Source: JAIYCX01 sp964353175
GTDB lineage: Bacteria; Bdellovibrionota_C; UBA2361; SZUA-149; DAOLCO01
Direction of reading: 5' to 3'
NCBI GenBank assembly: GCA_964353175.1
Contig: CAYGUX010000004.1
Location: 119,050 to 183,049 of the forward strand
DNA: 64,000 nt
The notes under the pieces are model-generated. The model searched no databases and was not told where the DNA came from. It was given only the letters and a program-made list of their open reading frames with translations. A program made the translations under genes and the position numbers. Position 1 is the first letter of the stretch; every line of letters starts with the position of its first letter. Of the stretch, positions 51,295 through 60,781 are shown piece after piece.

Positions 51295-53802
51295 TTATTC
51301 TTTTTCTTCATCGCTTTCATCACCACTATCTTCCTCTACCTCTTCCCCACTCTCCTCTGTACCTTCTTCGGCTTCGCTTAACTCATCTTCTGATACTTCA
51401 GACTTAGCATCCACCTCTTCCGCTACTGGTGACTCTGGAGACTCTGGAGAATCCCCAGTTGGCTCCTCTGTTGGCTCTTCAACAGCCTCAGCCACTGACG
51501 CGTCGTTTGACTCTGCCTCTGTCTCTGCCTCTGTCTCTGTCTCTGATTCTATTGAAGCTGAGCTCTCCTCTCCTTCAGTTGCACCTTCTGCTTCAGAACT
51601 AGCGGCCTCATTACCAACTTCTTCAGTTTTAATGTCATCCGATACAAGATCACTAAACAATATCATTTCAGCTGGATAGAACTCTCTAGTTTCAGTCCCT
51701 ACCATAGTGGACATGGCTTCAATTCGTGCCTTTAATTCATCCGGAACAACATACTCCTCTCTAACAACTACCGCATCCCCCCCCTCGGTCTTTGCCCTAG
51801 AGATAAATAGCCTTCCTAAAAAGAAGGACGCACCTAGGGAAATAAGAATTCCTATTAAACCAAATACTAGGTTGCCCTCTCCCTCTTTTGAGTTCTCTTC
51901 CTCAGTATGAAGACTCTCCTCCCCGTGCTGATCCTCCACACCATGATGCTCCTCTTCTATTGCATCATCATGTTCTCCAGCCTCTGCCTCAATTTTAATA
52001 TCTTCCGAACCATGCTGATCAGATTTCCCTGCCGTAGGATGTGTAGTCGCTACGTTTATTAAAAGCTCTTCACTTTTCGCTCTAATTTCTTCCTTGTTTT
52101 CATCAACCCCCTGAACCATAGCAACGATTCTATTCTCCCCTGATTTCAAACGATCAAGAGGTACAGTATATTTATGATCTCCACTCTTATATTTCTCTAA
52201 GTTAATTTGAATTTTTTCTTCTCCTTGCCGACTTTCGATAACCACAACTCTCTTGGTTAAATCTTTTCCTTTTGAATACAAAGTAACTTGGTACTTCTCT
52301 GCCTCACCAGTAAACTCATTCTTGGCTATGTGACTTAATGAGATGATCCCTTTGCTTACACTGAATGGAACATGCGCTTGGCGGGTAAAGGTAGGAGCTG
52401 TTGCGACTAAAAATAGTTTAAACTCACCCTCTTCATTCAGATTTATAATATCGGAGAAGACACCATCTCCTAACTTTTCATCTCCATGAACACCCTTGTC
52501 TCCCAATTGCCCTTGCAAATACAATTGACCAGTTTTTAAATCTATAATTTTATAGGTATAAAAAATTAGATCAGCGAAATTTGGATCATCTATTGTCTTC
52601 CCTGATTCAGTAAGGCGCACTTTAACTACGGCACTATCACCTACGCTATAAGATTGAGAAGGGAAACTATATTCGAGCTTTAAATTCGATAACAACTTAG
52701 CAAAACCAGTCAAATCCCCTGCACCACCCTTAATCCCCCATCTTCCAGGCAAAGGTGCAGGTACTGTGATGACATCAAATAAATTCCCTCTGAACCATTT
52801 CCAGCCAGCAGGGAAATCTTTATTAAAATATTCGTTGCCAGTTGGATCTATCACCGTGATGGTGTCAGTTTCAAGTAATCTATTTATAAAAAATGTAGCT
52901 TCAGTGGTATTACCGTCGATACTAAATCCGCCAGATTCGAGCTCTAAGACCTGTGGCTTTTTTATAGATAAAAACAAGTCGGAGAACACCTTATGAATAC
53001 TATTTACATCCTGTGCATACTCCGAATGACCTTGAGTTTTTTTTGCCAATAAAGTCAATAAATCTTTATCCGCAAGCTCACTAAGCCCAATTGTATATAC
53101 CTTTATCCGGCTTTTTCGTATTTCCGGTATTTTCTCTTTTATCAATTGCTCTATCAACTGATCTCTCAACTCAGTTGAAGGACCTGGATCCATTTGTCCA
53201 TCAGTTAACAGAACTATCACTTTTGAAGAGTTTTTCTCTTCGCTTGATTGCAATAGTTCTAAAGCGATCTCTAAAGGTGGTATAAAGTTGGTAAAATTAC
53301 CTTCATTTTTAATTCCATCAAGAATGCTATTTACATCTTCTATAGAAGAAGTGCTCATAGGCTCTAGTTCCATTAGAACGTTTGCAGATTCTGCAAACTC
53401 TACAATAGAAACCTTATCAGCAGGCTCCAAGAACTGTAAAAATAGTTTCGCGCCTTGATCTCTAATTCTCTTTGGATCAGTTTTTTTCATGCTTCGAGAA
53501 GAATCCAAGAGAATGACAGCTTCAACTATTTCAGGCTCTAAGGCTTTCTCTGAGATAGCTGGAAAGCTATGGCTTGAATCAATAGCATCTGGTGATTTGA
53601 TATCATCATGAGTAATCTCAGGCTTTTTAACCTCGCGTTTTCTTTTGATAATTCGCTCAGATTTATGTTCGGCTTTTTTAGATTCAGCAAAACTATTAGA
53701 CTCACACAATACGCAAATCAACAATAATGAAGTAAACAACACCAATGACACGCGTAGGGGCCAATGGAAATCTCTCGACATGATAATAAAAGGAGCCTTC
53801 AT
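51295..53802 (-). CDS. Large VWA-domain membrane protein with acidic repeat tail
   Basis: An 835-residue protein; starts at ATG 53802 or 53781. A signal peptide or anchor (LRVSLVLFTSLLLICVLCES) is followed by a VWA domain at about residues 90-270 with MIDAS LDSSRSM and LLTDGQMDPGPS. A beta-rich region resembling extracellular Ig-like modules follows, then a second membrane helix (LVFGLIGILISLGASFFLGRL, near residue 650). The last 150 residues are very acidic, rich in Glu, Ser and Thr, with tandem TEAETE-like repeats. The topology therefore puts VWA and Ig-like parts outside and the acidic tail inside. Downstream of PBP1A. Confidence 0.82.
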   Translation of the reverse strand: MKAPFIIMSRDFHWPLRVSLVLFTSLLLICVLCESNSFAESKKAEHKSERIIKRKREVKKPEITHDDIKSPDAIDSSHSFPAISEKALEPEIVEAVILLDSSRSMKKTDPKRIRDQGAKLFLQFLEPADKVSIVEFAESANVLMELEPMSTSSIEDVNSILDGIKNEGNFTNFIPPLEIALELLQSSEEKNSSKVIVLLTDGQMDPGPSTELRDQLIEQLIKEKIPEIRKSRIKVYTIGLSELADKDLLTLLAKKTQGHSEYAQDVNSIHKVFSDLFLSIKKPQVLELESGGFSIDGNTTEATFFINRLLETDTITVIDPTGNEYFNKDFPAGWKWFRGNLFDVITVPAPLPGRWGIKGGAGDLTGFAKLLSNLKLEYSFPSQSYSVGDSAVVKVRLTESGKTIDDPNFADLIFYTYKIIDLKTGQLYLQGQLGDKGVHGDEKLGDGVFSDIINLNEEGEFKLFLVATAPTFTRQAHVPFSVSKGIISLSHIAKNEFTGEAEKYQVTLYSKGKDLTKRVVVIESRQGEEKIQINLEKYKSGDHKYTVPLDRLKSGENRIVAMVQGVDENKEEIRAKSEELLINVATTHPTAGKSDQHGSEDIKIEAEAGEHDDAIEEEHHGVEDQHGEESLHTEEENSKEGEGNLVFGLIGILISLGASFFLGRLFISRAKTEGGDAVVVREEYVVPDELKARIEAMSTMVGTETREFYPAEMILFSDLVSDDIKTEEVGNEAASSEAEGATEGEESSASIESETETEAETEAESNDASVAEAVEEPTEEPTGDSPESPESPVAEEVDAKSEVSEDELSEAEEGTEESGEEVEEDSGDESDEEKE

Positions 53803-53818
53803 CTATAAAACTTTTTGA

Positions 53819-56233
53819 TTAGAAATCACTATTTGTAAGATAATCCCCACCTTCAAATGACTTGCTTGGCAAATCTACTCTAGATCCGTTGCCGTCATAT
53901 GGTTGAGTTATATCTTCTCCTACTTTAAAATATTCAATAAACGCACCTGCTGACTTAGGATCGACTGGAATACCAGTACGAACATCCACTGCGACAGGAG
54001 TCACTCCTTCTGGAGGTTGAAAATCGATAATTGGACTTTCTCCCAAAAATTCCTTCATAAATCCAATAAAAACTGGTGCGGCCGCCTTTCCACCAGTTTC
54101 TAGCCTACCCAAGGATCTTTTCACATCAAAGCCTACCCACACACCACATACCCAATCAGGAGTATAACCTATAAACCAAGCATCCATACTCTCATTGGTC
54201 GTTCCAGTCTTTCCTGCGATAGGTCTTCCTAAAACTTTTACACCTGTTGCCGTACCACGATCTACCACACCCTTCATCATATGGGCCATAATAAAAGCTG
54301 AAGGTGCATCAATTACGCTCTCAGGCGTAGATTGAGATTCAAAAACCTTATTTCCACTCCGATCCTCAATAGAGGATATATATTGAATCTGAGGCATAAA
54401 CCCATTATTCGCAAAGGCAGAGTACGATCTGACCATTTCGATAACATGTACCTCAGGTGTACCCAAAGCAATAGATAAATTTCGCGGAATATTCGCGGTT
54501 ATACCTAGTTTTTTAGCTGTCCTAATGACAGAATCTACGCCCAACTTATCAATAAGGAATACAGAAACCACATTTCGAGACATCTGTAGAGCTGATCTCA
54601 TAGTAATTGGGCCTAAGAATTTATGATCATAATTCTGTGGAGCCCAAACTCCTTCCGGAGTATCAAAACTAATTGGTTCATCAGGCACTAGTGTAGAAGG
54701 TGTGTAATTTAAATTCTGTATGGCGGTCAAATATACGAATGGTTTAAACGAAGATCCTGGTTGAAGATTTGCTTGAGTCGCTCTATTGAACTTACTTTTC
54801 GAGTAATCATATCCTCCGACCAATGCCTTAACTTCCCCAGATAGGGTGCTCATTGCAACCATTGCACCCTGAACTGCTGGAGTTTGATCTAACTGAAATG
54901 CCGTTTGATCGCTAGGATCTGCTCCATCTTTTAAACTAACCTCAATAATATCTGCCGGCTTGATTTCCGCTATCGGGTTAATACCAAATCGTTTTATCTC
55001 AGAACTTCCAACTTCAATTACCGCCTTAGTTCTAGCCCAACCCTCTCCTTCGATACTTATCTCTGGAGAATATTTACCTAATCTGACCTTTACTGTCTTT
55101 TTAACCTTATTCACTTCAGTCACCAAGGCTCTATATACTTCCCCTACTTCTAGCTTATCAGCATCTATATTCTCATCCCATACTAAGGGGGTCTTATTCG
55201 GTCCACGAATATTCCCAATTGGGCCTCTCCACCCCTGACGCTTATCCACCGCCCGAAGACCCTTTTGCATCTCCCTCTGAGCAACAACTTGACCTGCGCT
55301 GTCAACAGTAGTCCTAACTACAAAACCACCAGGATCTCTAAGAGAATATTCGGAATTTTCATTCTGCAATATTTTTTCTGCCTCCTTTATCGCTTGAGTC
55401 GCAAAGTATGGGGCTTGATATAGATTTTCATCGCTTGTTGGATAGACCGTAATTTCTTCGGCAATGGCTTTTTCATAATCTTCTTCTGTAATGAATTTTT
55501 TGTCCTTCATCTGCTTCAAAACATATCTTTGGCGAGATATGGCATGGGGGAAATTTTCTTTACGGCTTAATTCACTAGGCTTCTTAGGTAAGGCTCCTAA
55601 AAAAGCTGCTTGAGCTATACTTAAATCCTTTAAGTCTTTATGGAAATGCACTTTGGCAGCGGCTCCCACTCCATAAGCACCTGATCCAAGAAATATTTGG
55701 TTTAAGTAAAGAGATAAAATTTCATCTTTGGTCAGATACTTTTCAAGCTTATAAGAAAGTAGTGCTTCTTTTATCTTACGCTCATAGGTTTTTTCTCGGG
55801 TTAAGAGCAACTCTTTCACTATTTGCTGGGTAATGGTCGAAGCCCCCTGCCTAGTAGCCCGAGAAACTAGATTAACCCAAACCGCCCTCAACATACTAAT
55901 AAAATCTATGCCGCCATGAGCGTAAAAACTAGCATCCTCGGCAGCTAAAAAAGCATTTTTCACATAAACAGGCATCTCACCTAAGGCCACAGGGTATCTT
56001 CTTTCGTCCCAAATTTCCGCAACCAAACTCCCATCCGATGCGAGAATTGAAGTTACTGCCTTAGGCCTATAATCACTTAGCCTTTCAATCTTGGGAAGAT
56101 CCCTATTTAACCTATTGTAAAAATACATTCCCCCTAAACCAAAGACGACTAAGGATAATAGCCCAACGACTACGAATACCGAAACTACTATTTTTAAAAA
56201 TCCTCTCACTACTTTGCCTTTCCTTTTATGCAT
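53819..56233 (-). CDS. Class A penicillin-binding protein (PBP1A-type)
   Basis: An 804-residue bifunctional transglycosylase/transpeptidase. One N-terminal membrane helix (IVVSVFVVVGLLSLVVFGLG), transglycosylase motifs (AAEDASFYAHGGID, GASTITQQIVKELLL, KEALLSYKLEKYLTKDEIL), then a transpeptidase with SxxK in QPGSSFKPFVYL, SRN in LQMSRNVVSV and KTGTTNES. It polymerises and cross-links peptidoglycan in the periplasm. The ATG overlaps the end of the DUF4340 gene by 25 bases. The VWA gene follows after 16 bases. Confidence 0.93.
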   Translation of the reverse strand: MHKRKGKVVRGFLKIVVSVFVVVGLLSLVVFGLGGMYFYNRLNRDLPKIERLSDYRPKAVTSILASDGSLVAEIWDERRYPVALGEMPVYVKNAFLAAEDASFYAHGGIDFISMLRAVWVNLVSRATRQGASTITQQIVKELLLTREKTYERKIKEALLSYKLEKYLTKDEILSLYLNQIFLGSGAYGVGAAAKVHFHKDLKDLSIAQAAFLGALPKKPSELSRKENFPHAISRQRYVLKQMKDKKFITEEDYEKAIAEEITVYPTSDENLYQAPYFATQAIKEAEKILQNENSEYSLRDPGGFVVRTTVDSAGQVVAQREMQKGLRAVDKRQGWRGPIGNIRGPNKTPLVWDENIDADKLEVGEVYRALVTEVNKVKKTVKVRLGKYSPEISIEGEGWARTKAVIEVGSSEIKRFGINPIAEIKPADIIEVSLKDGADPSDQTAFQLDQTPAVQGAMVAMSTLSGEVKALVGGYDYSKSKFNRATQANLQPGSSFKPFVYLTAIQNLNYTPSTLVPDEPISFDTPEGVWAPQNYDHKFLGPITMRSALQMSRNVVSVFLIDKLGVDSVIRTAKKLGITANIPRNLSIALGTPEVHVIEMVRSYSAFANNGFMPQIQYISSIEDRSGNKVFESQSTPESVIDAPSAFIMAHMMKGVVDRGTATGVKVLGRPIAGKTGTTNESMDAWFIGYTPDWVCGVWVGFDVKRSLGRLETGGKAAAPVFIGFMKEFLGESPIIDFQPPEGVTPVAVDVRTGIPVDPKSAGAFIEYFKVGEDITQPYDGNGSRVDLPSKSFEGGDYLTNSDF

Positions 56234-57645
56234 AGATCTTTAAAGTTACCTTCAATCAATGCCATATTAGCTGAAGAGATCGACCCATAATAACTCTCCT
56301 TACCAACTTCACTAATATTTAAAACAGATGCGACGGATTCATCTTTGCTCCCATCAATACTAAATACATCTGCCACCTTAGTCGCAGTAATAATTTTAGT
56401 TCCAAATTGCAATTTAGCACTGAGCCCTTTAGACTCAACGTACTTAGATAATTCATGAGGTTCGATAAAAGCGTCAAAAGAAATAAGATCCAAGGACTTT
56501 CTAAAGACTTCATTTAACTCTGGTATATCTAAGATCTGCCTACCATCTAAGCCACAAGAGATTCCATTAACTTCAAAAGTTGCGCTACTCACAGTAGATT
56601 CATCAATTAAGGCAAAGGGTGCTCTTGCTCTAAAATAATTTGCTCCCTGAAGCCAATCTGCGATACTTGAACGTTCCAACTCATAAATAGAATTGTCCTT
56701 AGCTATCTTTAAATAATATAGTTGTTTATTGGACTTCTGAACTAAGGCGCTACTTTTAAGAACATCCCCCATTACTCCCCTACCAAACTGTAAATTCAAT
56801 TCAGCTAACTCACTAGGGTTAGCACCTGATTTTATCTTTAAAGTCAAAATTAATTTAGGGTCCTCCAATCCAGTCAATGGAAGGATTTCAATTGGATTTT
56901 CAAATATCCTACTAACACTTATATCTACTAGGTCTTTTAACTTACCTTCAATAAAACTCTGATCGCCCTTAATCTTCTTTCCATCAGAAGCTATGGTCCA
57001 TGAGCCATCCTCCTCTCTAGTCATGGCATAAAATTTAAATCCATCCACCACATCTACGTTCTGAATCTTACTAGAGTCAAATGCAAGAATTTTCCTTGCT
57101 CGAATATCCTTTAAGTTTAATTCTAAAAATTCTATAAATTTATCTTGAACTAAATACAGCGACTCCTCGCCTTCCTTCTGATAATACCTATTTTCGCTAA
57201 TCTCACTCTTTGTTCCAATACTTAAAACCTCTTTCGTTCCTAGGCAGTCAAGAATCAGCACCCCTTCTGGAGGAACCAAACCGTACTTACCCTGCAAGCT
57301 CGCGCTTGGTGCAGTCTCATCAAGCGCCCCTTTTAAATCTCTTAATATTGAGATTATGTAGTTCACTTGTTCATCATTCGCTGGGGCAAGAAGAGGCTGT
57401 TTCAACAACCACTTTGAACGCCTAAGCAAAATATCATCACTCTTAACAGAGTCACTATATACCAATTCTTGGGAAGACCCACCTTTGATGAGCTGAATCC
57501 TACTTAGGTTATCTAAACAACTTGAGGTAAATAAATTAATTTTTTCAGGCCCACGCTCAACGCTCAGACCATTCTTCTTATCAGGGATAAGGTACAAAAC
57601 CCCTGAAACAAAAATCAATAGAAGTATTAAAAATGTTCTATTCAC
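56209..57645 (-). CDS. DUF4340 protein of the GldFG-type exporter operon
   Basis: From the GTG at 57645 (VNRTFLILLLIFVSG, 478 residues; an alternative start at 57687 overlaps the upstream gene). A single N-terminal membrane segment anchors a long periplasmic part with GLVPPEGVLILDCLG and RYYQKEGEESLYLVQ, which match DUF4340 repeats. DUF4340 genes in many deltaproteobacteria follow a GldG-like gene with an ABC permease and ATPase, as here. Its exact role is unknown; an accessory part of the exporter is likely. Confidence 0.8.
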   Translation of the reverse strand: MNRTFLILLLIFVSGVLYLIPDKKNGLSVERGPEKINLFTSSCLDNLSRIQLIKGGSSQELVYSDSVKSDDILLRRSKWLLKQPLLAPANDEQVNYIISILRDLKGALDETAPSASLQGKYGLVPPEGVLILDCLGTKEVLSIGTKSEISENRYYQKEGEESLYLVQDKFIEFLELNLKDIRARKILAFDSSKIQNVDVVDGFKFYAMTREEDGSWTIASDGKKIKGDQSFIEGKLKDLVDISVSRIFENPIEILPLTGLEDPKLILTLKIKSGANPSELAELNLQFGRGVMGDVLKSSALVQKSNKQLYYLKIAKDNSIYELERSSIADWLQGANYFRARAPFALIDESTVSSATFEVNGISCGLDGRQILDIPELNEVFRKSLDLISFDAFIEPHELSKYVESKGLSAKLQFGTKIITATKVADVFSIDGSKDESVASVLNISEVGKESYYGSISSANMALIEGNFKDLCIKGKAK

Positions 57646-57646
57646 G

Positions 57647-59194
57647 CTACTGCCTCCTCCTACCCCACATATACACTCCCCAGACAATCATTATCTCGGG
57701 AAGTAATATACCTAAGCAAATAAACAAACGCATGTACGTATTTTCAGAAATAATAATTTCAGACTTTTCAAGAGTCGCAGCACGAATAGTAACTGGAGAA
57801 TCTTCTCCAATTGCCCAGTTAATAATATTTAAAATGAAGTCTCTATTAAATAGCTGACGAATATTAATATTAGCTACAAAGTCAGAATCTCCCAATACTA
57901 CTACTCTTTGATTTATCCCATTCATCTCTCTCTCAAGAGCAGAGGCAATAGCTAAAGGACCTAAGGTATCGCCTTCTTCCTTCATAGCTTTAGGTGTTTT
58001 TGAGAGAAGGTCTTGAAGATTTACTTCTCCCCAACTACTTTGCGAAGTAAAGGCCATTTCTTGAATGTCATCAGACATGGCTAATTTCCGTACTGATCTT
58101 ACAGTACTAAGTATTACAGTTTTAGAAAAATTATTGACAGATGCGTGCGAAGAGAACTTATCGACTATAGGCTGGACACCCAAACGAGACTCTCCAAAAG
58201 TAAACATCTCTCTATCAACAACCATATCATTGCCAATATCAAAACCTAAAGGTGAAAGCATCCCTACTAAATCTTGATTACGATTCGGCTCAAGTAAAAT
58301 CAGCCCACTTCCACCATTTTTAAAATAAGTCTGAATCAAATCCAACTCAACTTGCAAATAAGTTGTTAAAGGAGAAATAATTATTAAAAAATTATTCTTA
58401 TCAACCTTCAGTCGTTTACTTGACTCGGGTACGCTCAAATCAATTGGAGGGTTAAAGGCATAACCTTCCCCCTCTATTGCTTCTTTTAAAAAGAGAAAAC
58501 CTCCCTCTGAATCATCTAATAGATTACCCTCCCCATGACCGACGAGACTTAAGATATTCGCAGTTCTACCTTGCGTTAGCTTCCTAATACCATTGGTTAA
58601 AGTCTCCTCTGATATGTCTCTAGTGACCTTTACCCCGTACTTGTCATCACCAACTTTTCGGATAAATAAAGTATCTTTTTCATTAATGCCTAGCCCTTCT
58701 AAAATAGGTCTTTCTTTATCAGGATCAAGGCCCTTCCAACTCAAATGACTTGAATATCGAGCGTAACGATTTAAAAGTTGATTAACAGCCTCTGGTGGCG
58801 TTCCTCCTAAAAAAAATCCCAATATTTCTATATCAGAGTTTAACGATCTTAAAACAGATTGGCTTTCTGGTGCCAAAGAATTAGCTTTATTAGAGGTTGA
58901 ATCATACTCATAGTCAAAAAATCTATTCACAACCTGATATGACAAAACAGCTAGAGCTAAAACTAAAATATAATTAAAAACTCTACCAAGATCAGAAAAG
59001 GATATCCTAAAATTTAACTTATCTTTTTTTTGCCCTCGTTTTAAAAACAGAAGGATAGCACTTAATAAAGTAAATCCAAGCTGTATAAATGCAAAAAGGT
59101 GAAAGTCACTAGATAGCGACACTAGAGAGAAAATACCTACACAAAGTGATACAATTAAAACTGTAAATAATACCTTGGAATCCAATGTTTTCAT
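57647..59194 (-). CDS. GldG-like ABC transporter auxiliary protein
   Basis: A 515-residue membrane protein with two N-terminal and one C-terminal hydrophobic segments around a large periplasmic ABC_transp_aux (GldG) domain; DRFFDYEYDS-like VNRFFDYEYDS, IISPLTTYLQVEL, GLILLEPNRNQDLVGML and VVVLGDSDFVAN fit the family. In gliding bacteria GldG works with GldA and GldF; in other lineages the trio exports an unknown substrate or supports envelope assembly. Stop and start of neighbours lie within 2 bases. Confidence 0.85.
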   Translation of the reverse strand: MKTLDSKVLFTVLIVSLCVGIFSLVSLSSDFHLFAFIQLGFTLLSAILLFLKRGQKKDKLNFRISFSDLGRVFNYILVLALAVLSYQVVNRFFDYEYDSTSNKANSLAPESQSVLRSLNSDIEILGFFLGGTPPEAVNQLLNRYARYSSHLSWKGLDPDKERPILEGLGINEKDTLFIRKVGDDKYGVKVTRDISEETLTNGIRKLTQGRTANILSLVGHGEGNLLDDSEGGFLFLKEAIEGEGYAFNPPIDLSVPESSKRLKVDKNNFLIIISPLTTYLQVELDLIQTYFKNGGSGLILLEPNRNQDLVGMLSPLGFDIGNDMVVDREMFTFGESRLGVQPIVDKFSSHASVNNFSKTVILSTVRSVRKLAMSDDIQEMAFTSQSSWGEVNLQDLLSKTPKAMKEEGDTLGPLAIASALEREMNGINQRVVVLGDSDFVANINIRQLFNRDFILNIINWAIGEDSPVTIRAATLEKSEIIISENTYMRLFICLGILLPEIMIVWGVYMWGRRRQ

Positions 59195-59196
59195 TC

Positions 59197-59964
59197 TTAA
59201 GAAGACCTCCCAGCCTTAACCTTTTCAACTGCAAAATAAAGCGCTAAAAAAGTAACAAGAACAAAAAAGTACATGCTTTTAACTGAAAGGAGGCCCTTTA
59301 AAAGCAAAGATGCGTGAACAGAAAGAGAAAGCTCTCTAAGAACTCCACTTAAGTCCCCACCAAAACTGGAGAATGGAGCATCAATTACAAACCATATTAA
59401 AAACGAAACTAAACATACAATGGCAGAAAGAACTGAAGAGTTACTTAATGAAGAAAACAAAACGGCTAAAGCGACTAAAGCGCTAGAAATCAGGTACAAA
59501 GAGAATGTTGCAATCAATACTGGATAAAGCTCTGGATCAGCTATCAGGCAAAGAGTTAAAGGAAACGTTAATCCGAGAGTTATAGTAATCCAAATAAAAA
59601 TGCTTGAGCTCAACCATTTTCCAAGGACTAAAGAGCCCTCTGAAATAGGAAGGGACATTAAGTACTCATAGGTACCCAAATCTCGCTCCTCTGCAAACAT
59701 CCGCATAGACATAATGGGAATAATAAATATTAGAAGAACTAAATTAGCTTGAAACGTAGGTTCAATCACAGCAGTATTTAAATTGCCTGTAACCTCATTA
59801 GACATCGACATTATTCGTTGAAAAGGGCTAAACACCTTAATGTAAGTAAAAAAGAAAAAACCAGTTACAAATACGTATGTAGCAGCCAAAGAGACTAAAA
59901 CAGGGGAGTATATGCCCATGCTTATGTCTTTTTTAGCCAAAATTAAAGCTTCTCTTAACTTCAT
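59197..59964 (-). CDS. ABC-2 type permease (GldF-like)
   Basis: A 255-residue permease with six hydrophobic segments (for example LVLLIFIIPIMSMRMFAEE, LSSSIFIWITITLGLTFP, ALVALAVLFSSLSNSSVLSA). RMFAEERDLGTYEYLMSLPI is the typical cytoplasmic coupling region of ABC-2 exporters. Two bases separate its stop from the next start and 8 bases separate it from the ATPase gene. Confidence 0.88.
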   Translation of the reverse strand: MKLREALILAKKDISMGIYSPVLVSLAATYVFVTGFFFFTYIKVFSPFQRIMSMSNEVTGNLNTAVIEPTFQANLVLLIFIIPIMSMRMFAEERDLGTYEYLMSLPISEGSLVLGKWLSSSIFIWITITLGLTFPLTLCLIADPELYPVLIATFSLYLISSALVALAVLFSSLSNSSVLSAIVCLVSFLIWFVIDAPFSSFGGDLSGVLRELSLSVHASLLLKGLLSVKSMYFFVLVTFLALYFAVEKVKAGRSS

Positions 59965-59972
59965 ATAATTTT

Positions 59973-60674
59973 CTAGGAGTACTTCTCTATAGAACTAAGA
60001 AATAGATTTTCTAAATTCGATACTTCGCTTAAAGGGACATCTAAAACAGTCCTACCTTTAACAAATACAATTACTCTTTCGCATAAACTACTCACTTCAC
60101 CTAGTATGTGGCTACTAAACACAATAGTAGTTTTGCCCTGAAAGCTTTGAATTAAATTTCGGATCTCTACGACCTCCATAGGATCTAAGCCTGAAGTTGG
60201 TTCATCGAGAATTAATAACTTCGGGGAACCAATTAGAGCACAAGCCAAGCCTACTTTTTGACGAAATCCTTTGGATAAAGAATTACATGACTTATTTTTC
60301 ACGTCACTTAAGCGACAAGAATTAATTAATCGCGAAACCTCCTCCTCTAGATCCTCACTCTTAATACCCTTCAAGCTCGCCACAAAACGAATTTGCTCAT
60401 CCACTCTTAGTTGTGGATATAGAGGAGGTTTTTCAGGTAAGTAACCAATTATCTCTCGTACCTCCCCACCACTATTGTCTGGGTCAAAGTTAAAGATAGA
60501 CAAATCTCCTGAGCTTCTCCTTAGAGATGTAGCGAGTATCCTCATAGTGGTGGTCTTTCCCGCACCATTTGGCCCAAGAAACCCCACAAACTCCCCTTCC
60601 TTAACATCAAAAGAAACATCACTAAGTAAGTCGTGATTACCGATCGTTTTTCTAATGTGCTTGGCTTGAAGCAT
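59973..60674 (-). CDS. ABC transporter ATP-binding protein (GldA-like)
   Basis: A 233-residue nucleotide-binding domain: Walker A GPNGAGKTTTMRIL, Q-loop near YLPEKPPLYPQL, signature LSKGFRQKVGLACALIG, Walker B LLILDEPTSGLD, and H-loop SSHILGEV. It is the first gene of the four-gene exporter operon (ATPase, permease, GldG-like, DUF4340), which probably continues into PBP1A. Confidence 0.92.
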   Translation of the reverse strand: MLQAKHIRKTIGNHDLLSDVSFDVKEGEFVGFLGPNGAGKTTTMRILATSLRRSSGDLSIFNFDPDNSGGEVREIIGYLPEKPPLYPQLRVDEQIRFVASLKGIKSEDLEEEVSRLINSCRLSDVKNKSCNSLSKGFRQKVGLACALIGSPKLLILDEPTSGLDPMEVVEIRNLIQSFQGKTTIVFSSHILGEVSSLCERVIVFVKGRTVLDVPLSEVSNLENLFLSSIEKYS

Positions 60675-60781
60675 GAAAATAGTAAATTATTGAATTCATG
60701 GGTTTATTTGAGTAGAAATACCATAGCTAAAGGTATTTGACACTAAGGAAACTCTAGGCAATTCCAAGCTCCCTTATGATT

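Noticed and set aside
51176..51679. Serine-rich plus-strand open frame
   Set aside because: It is the antisense of the acidic repeat tail of the VWA gene and has no independent support.
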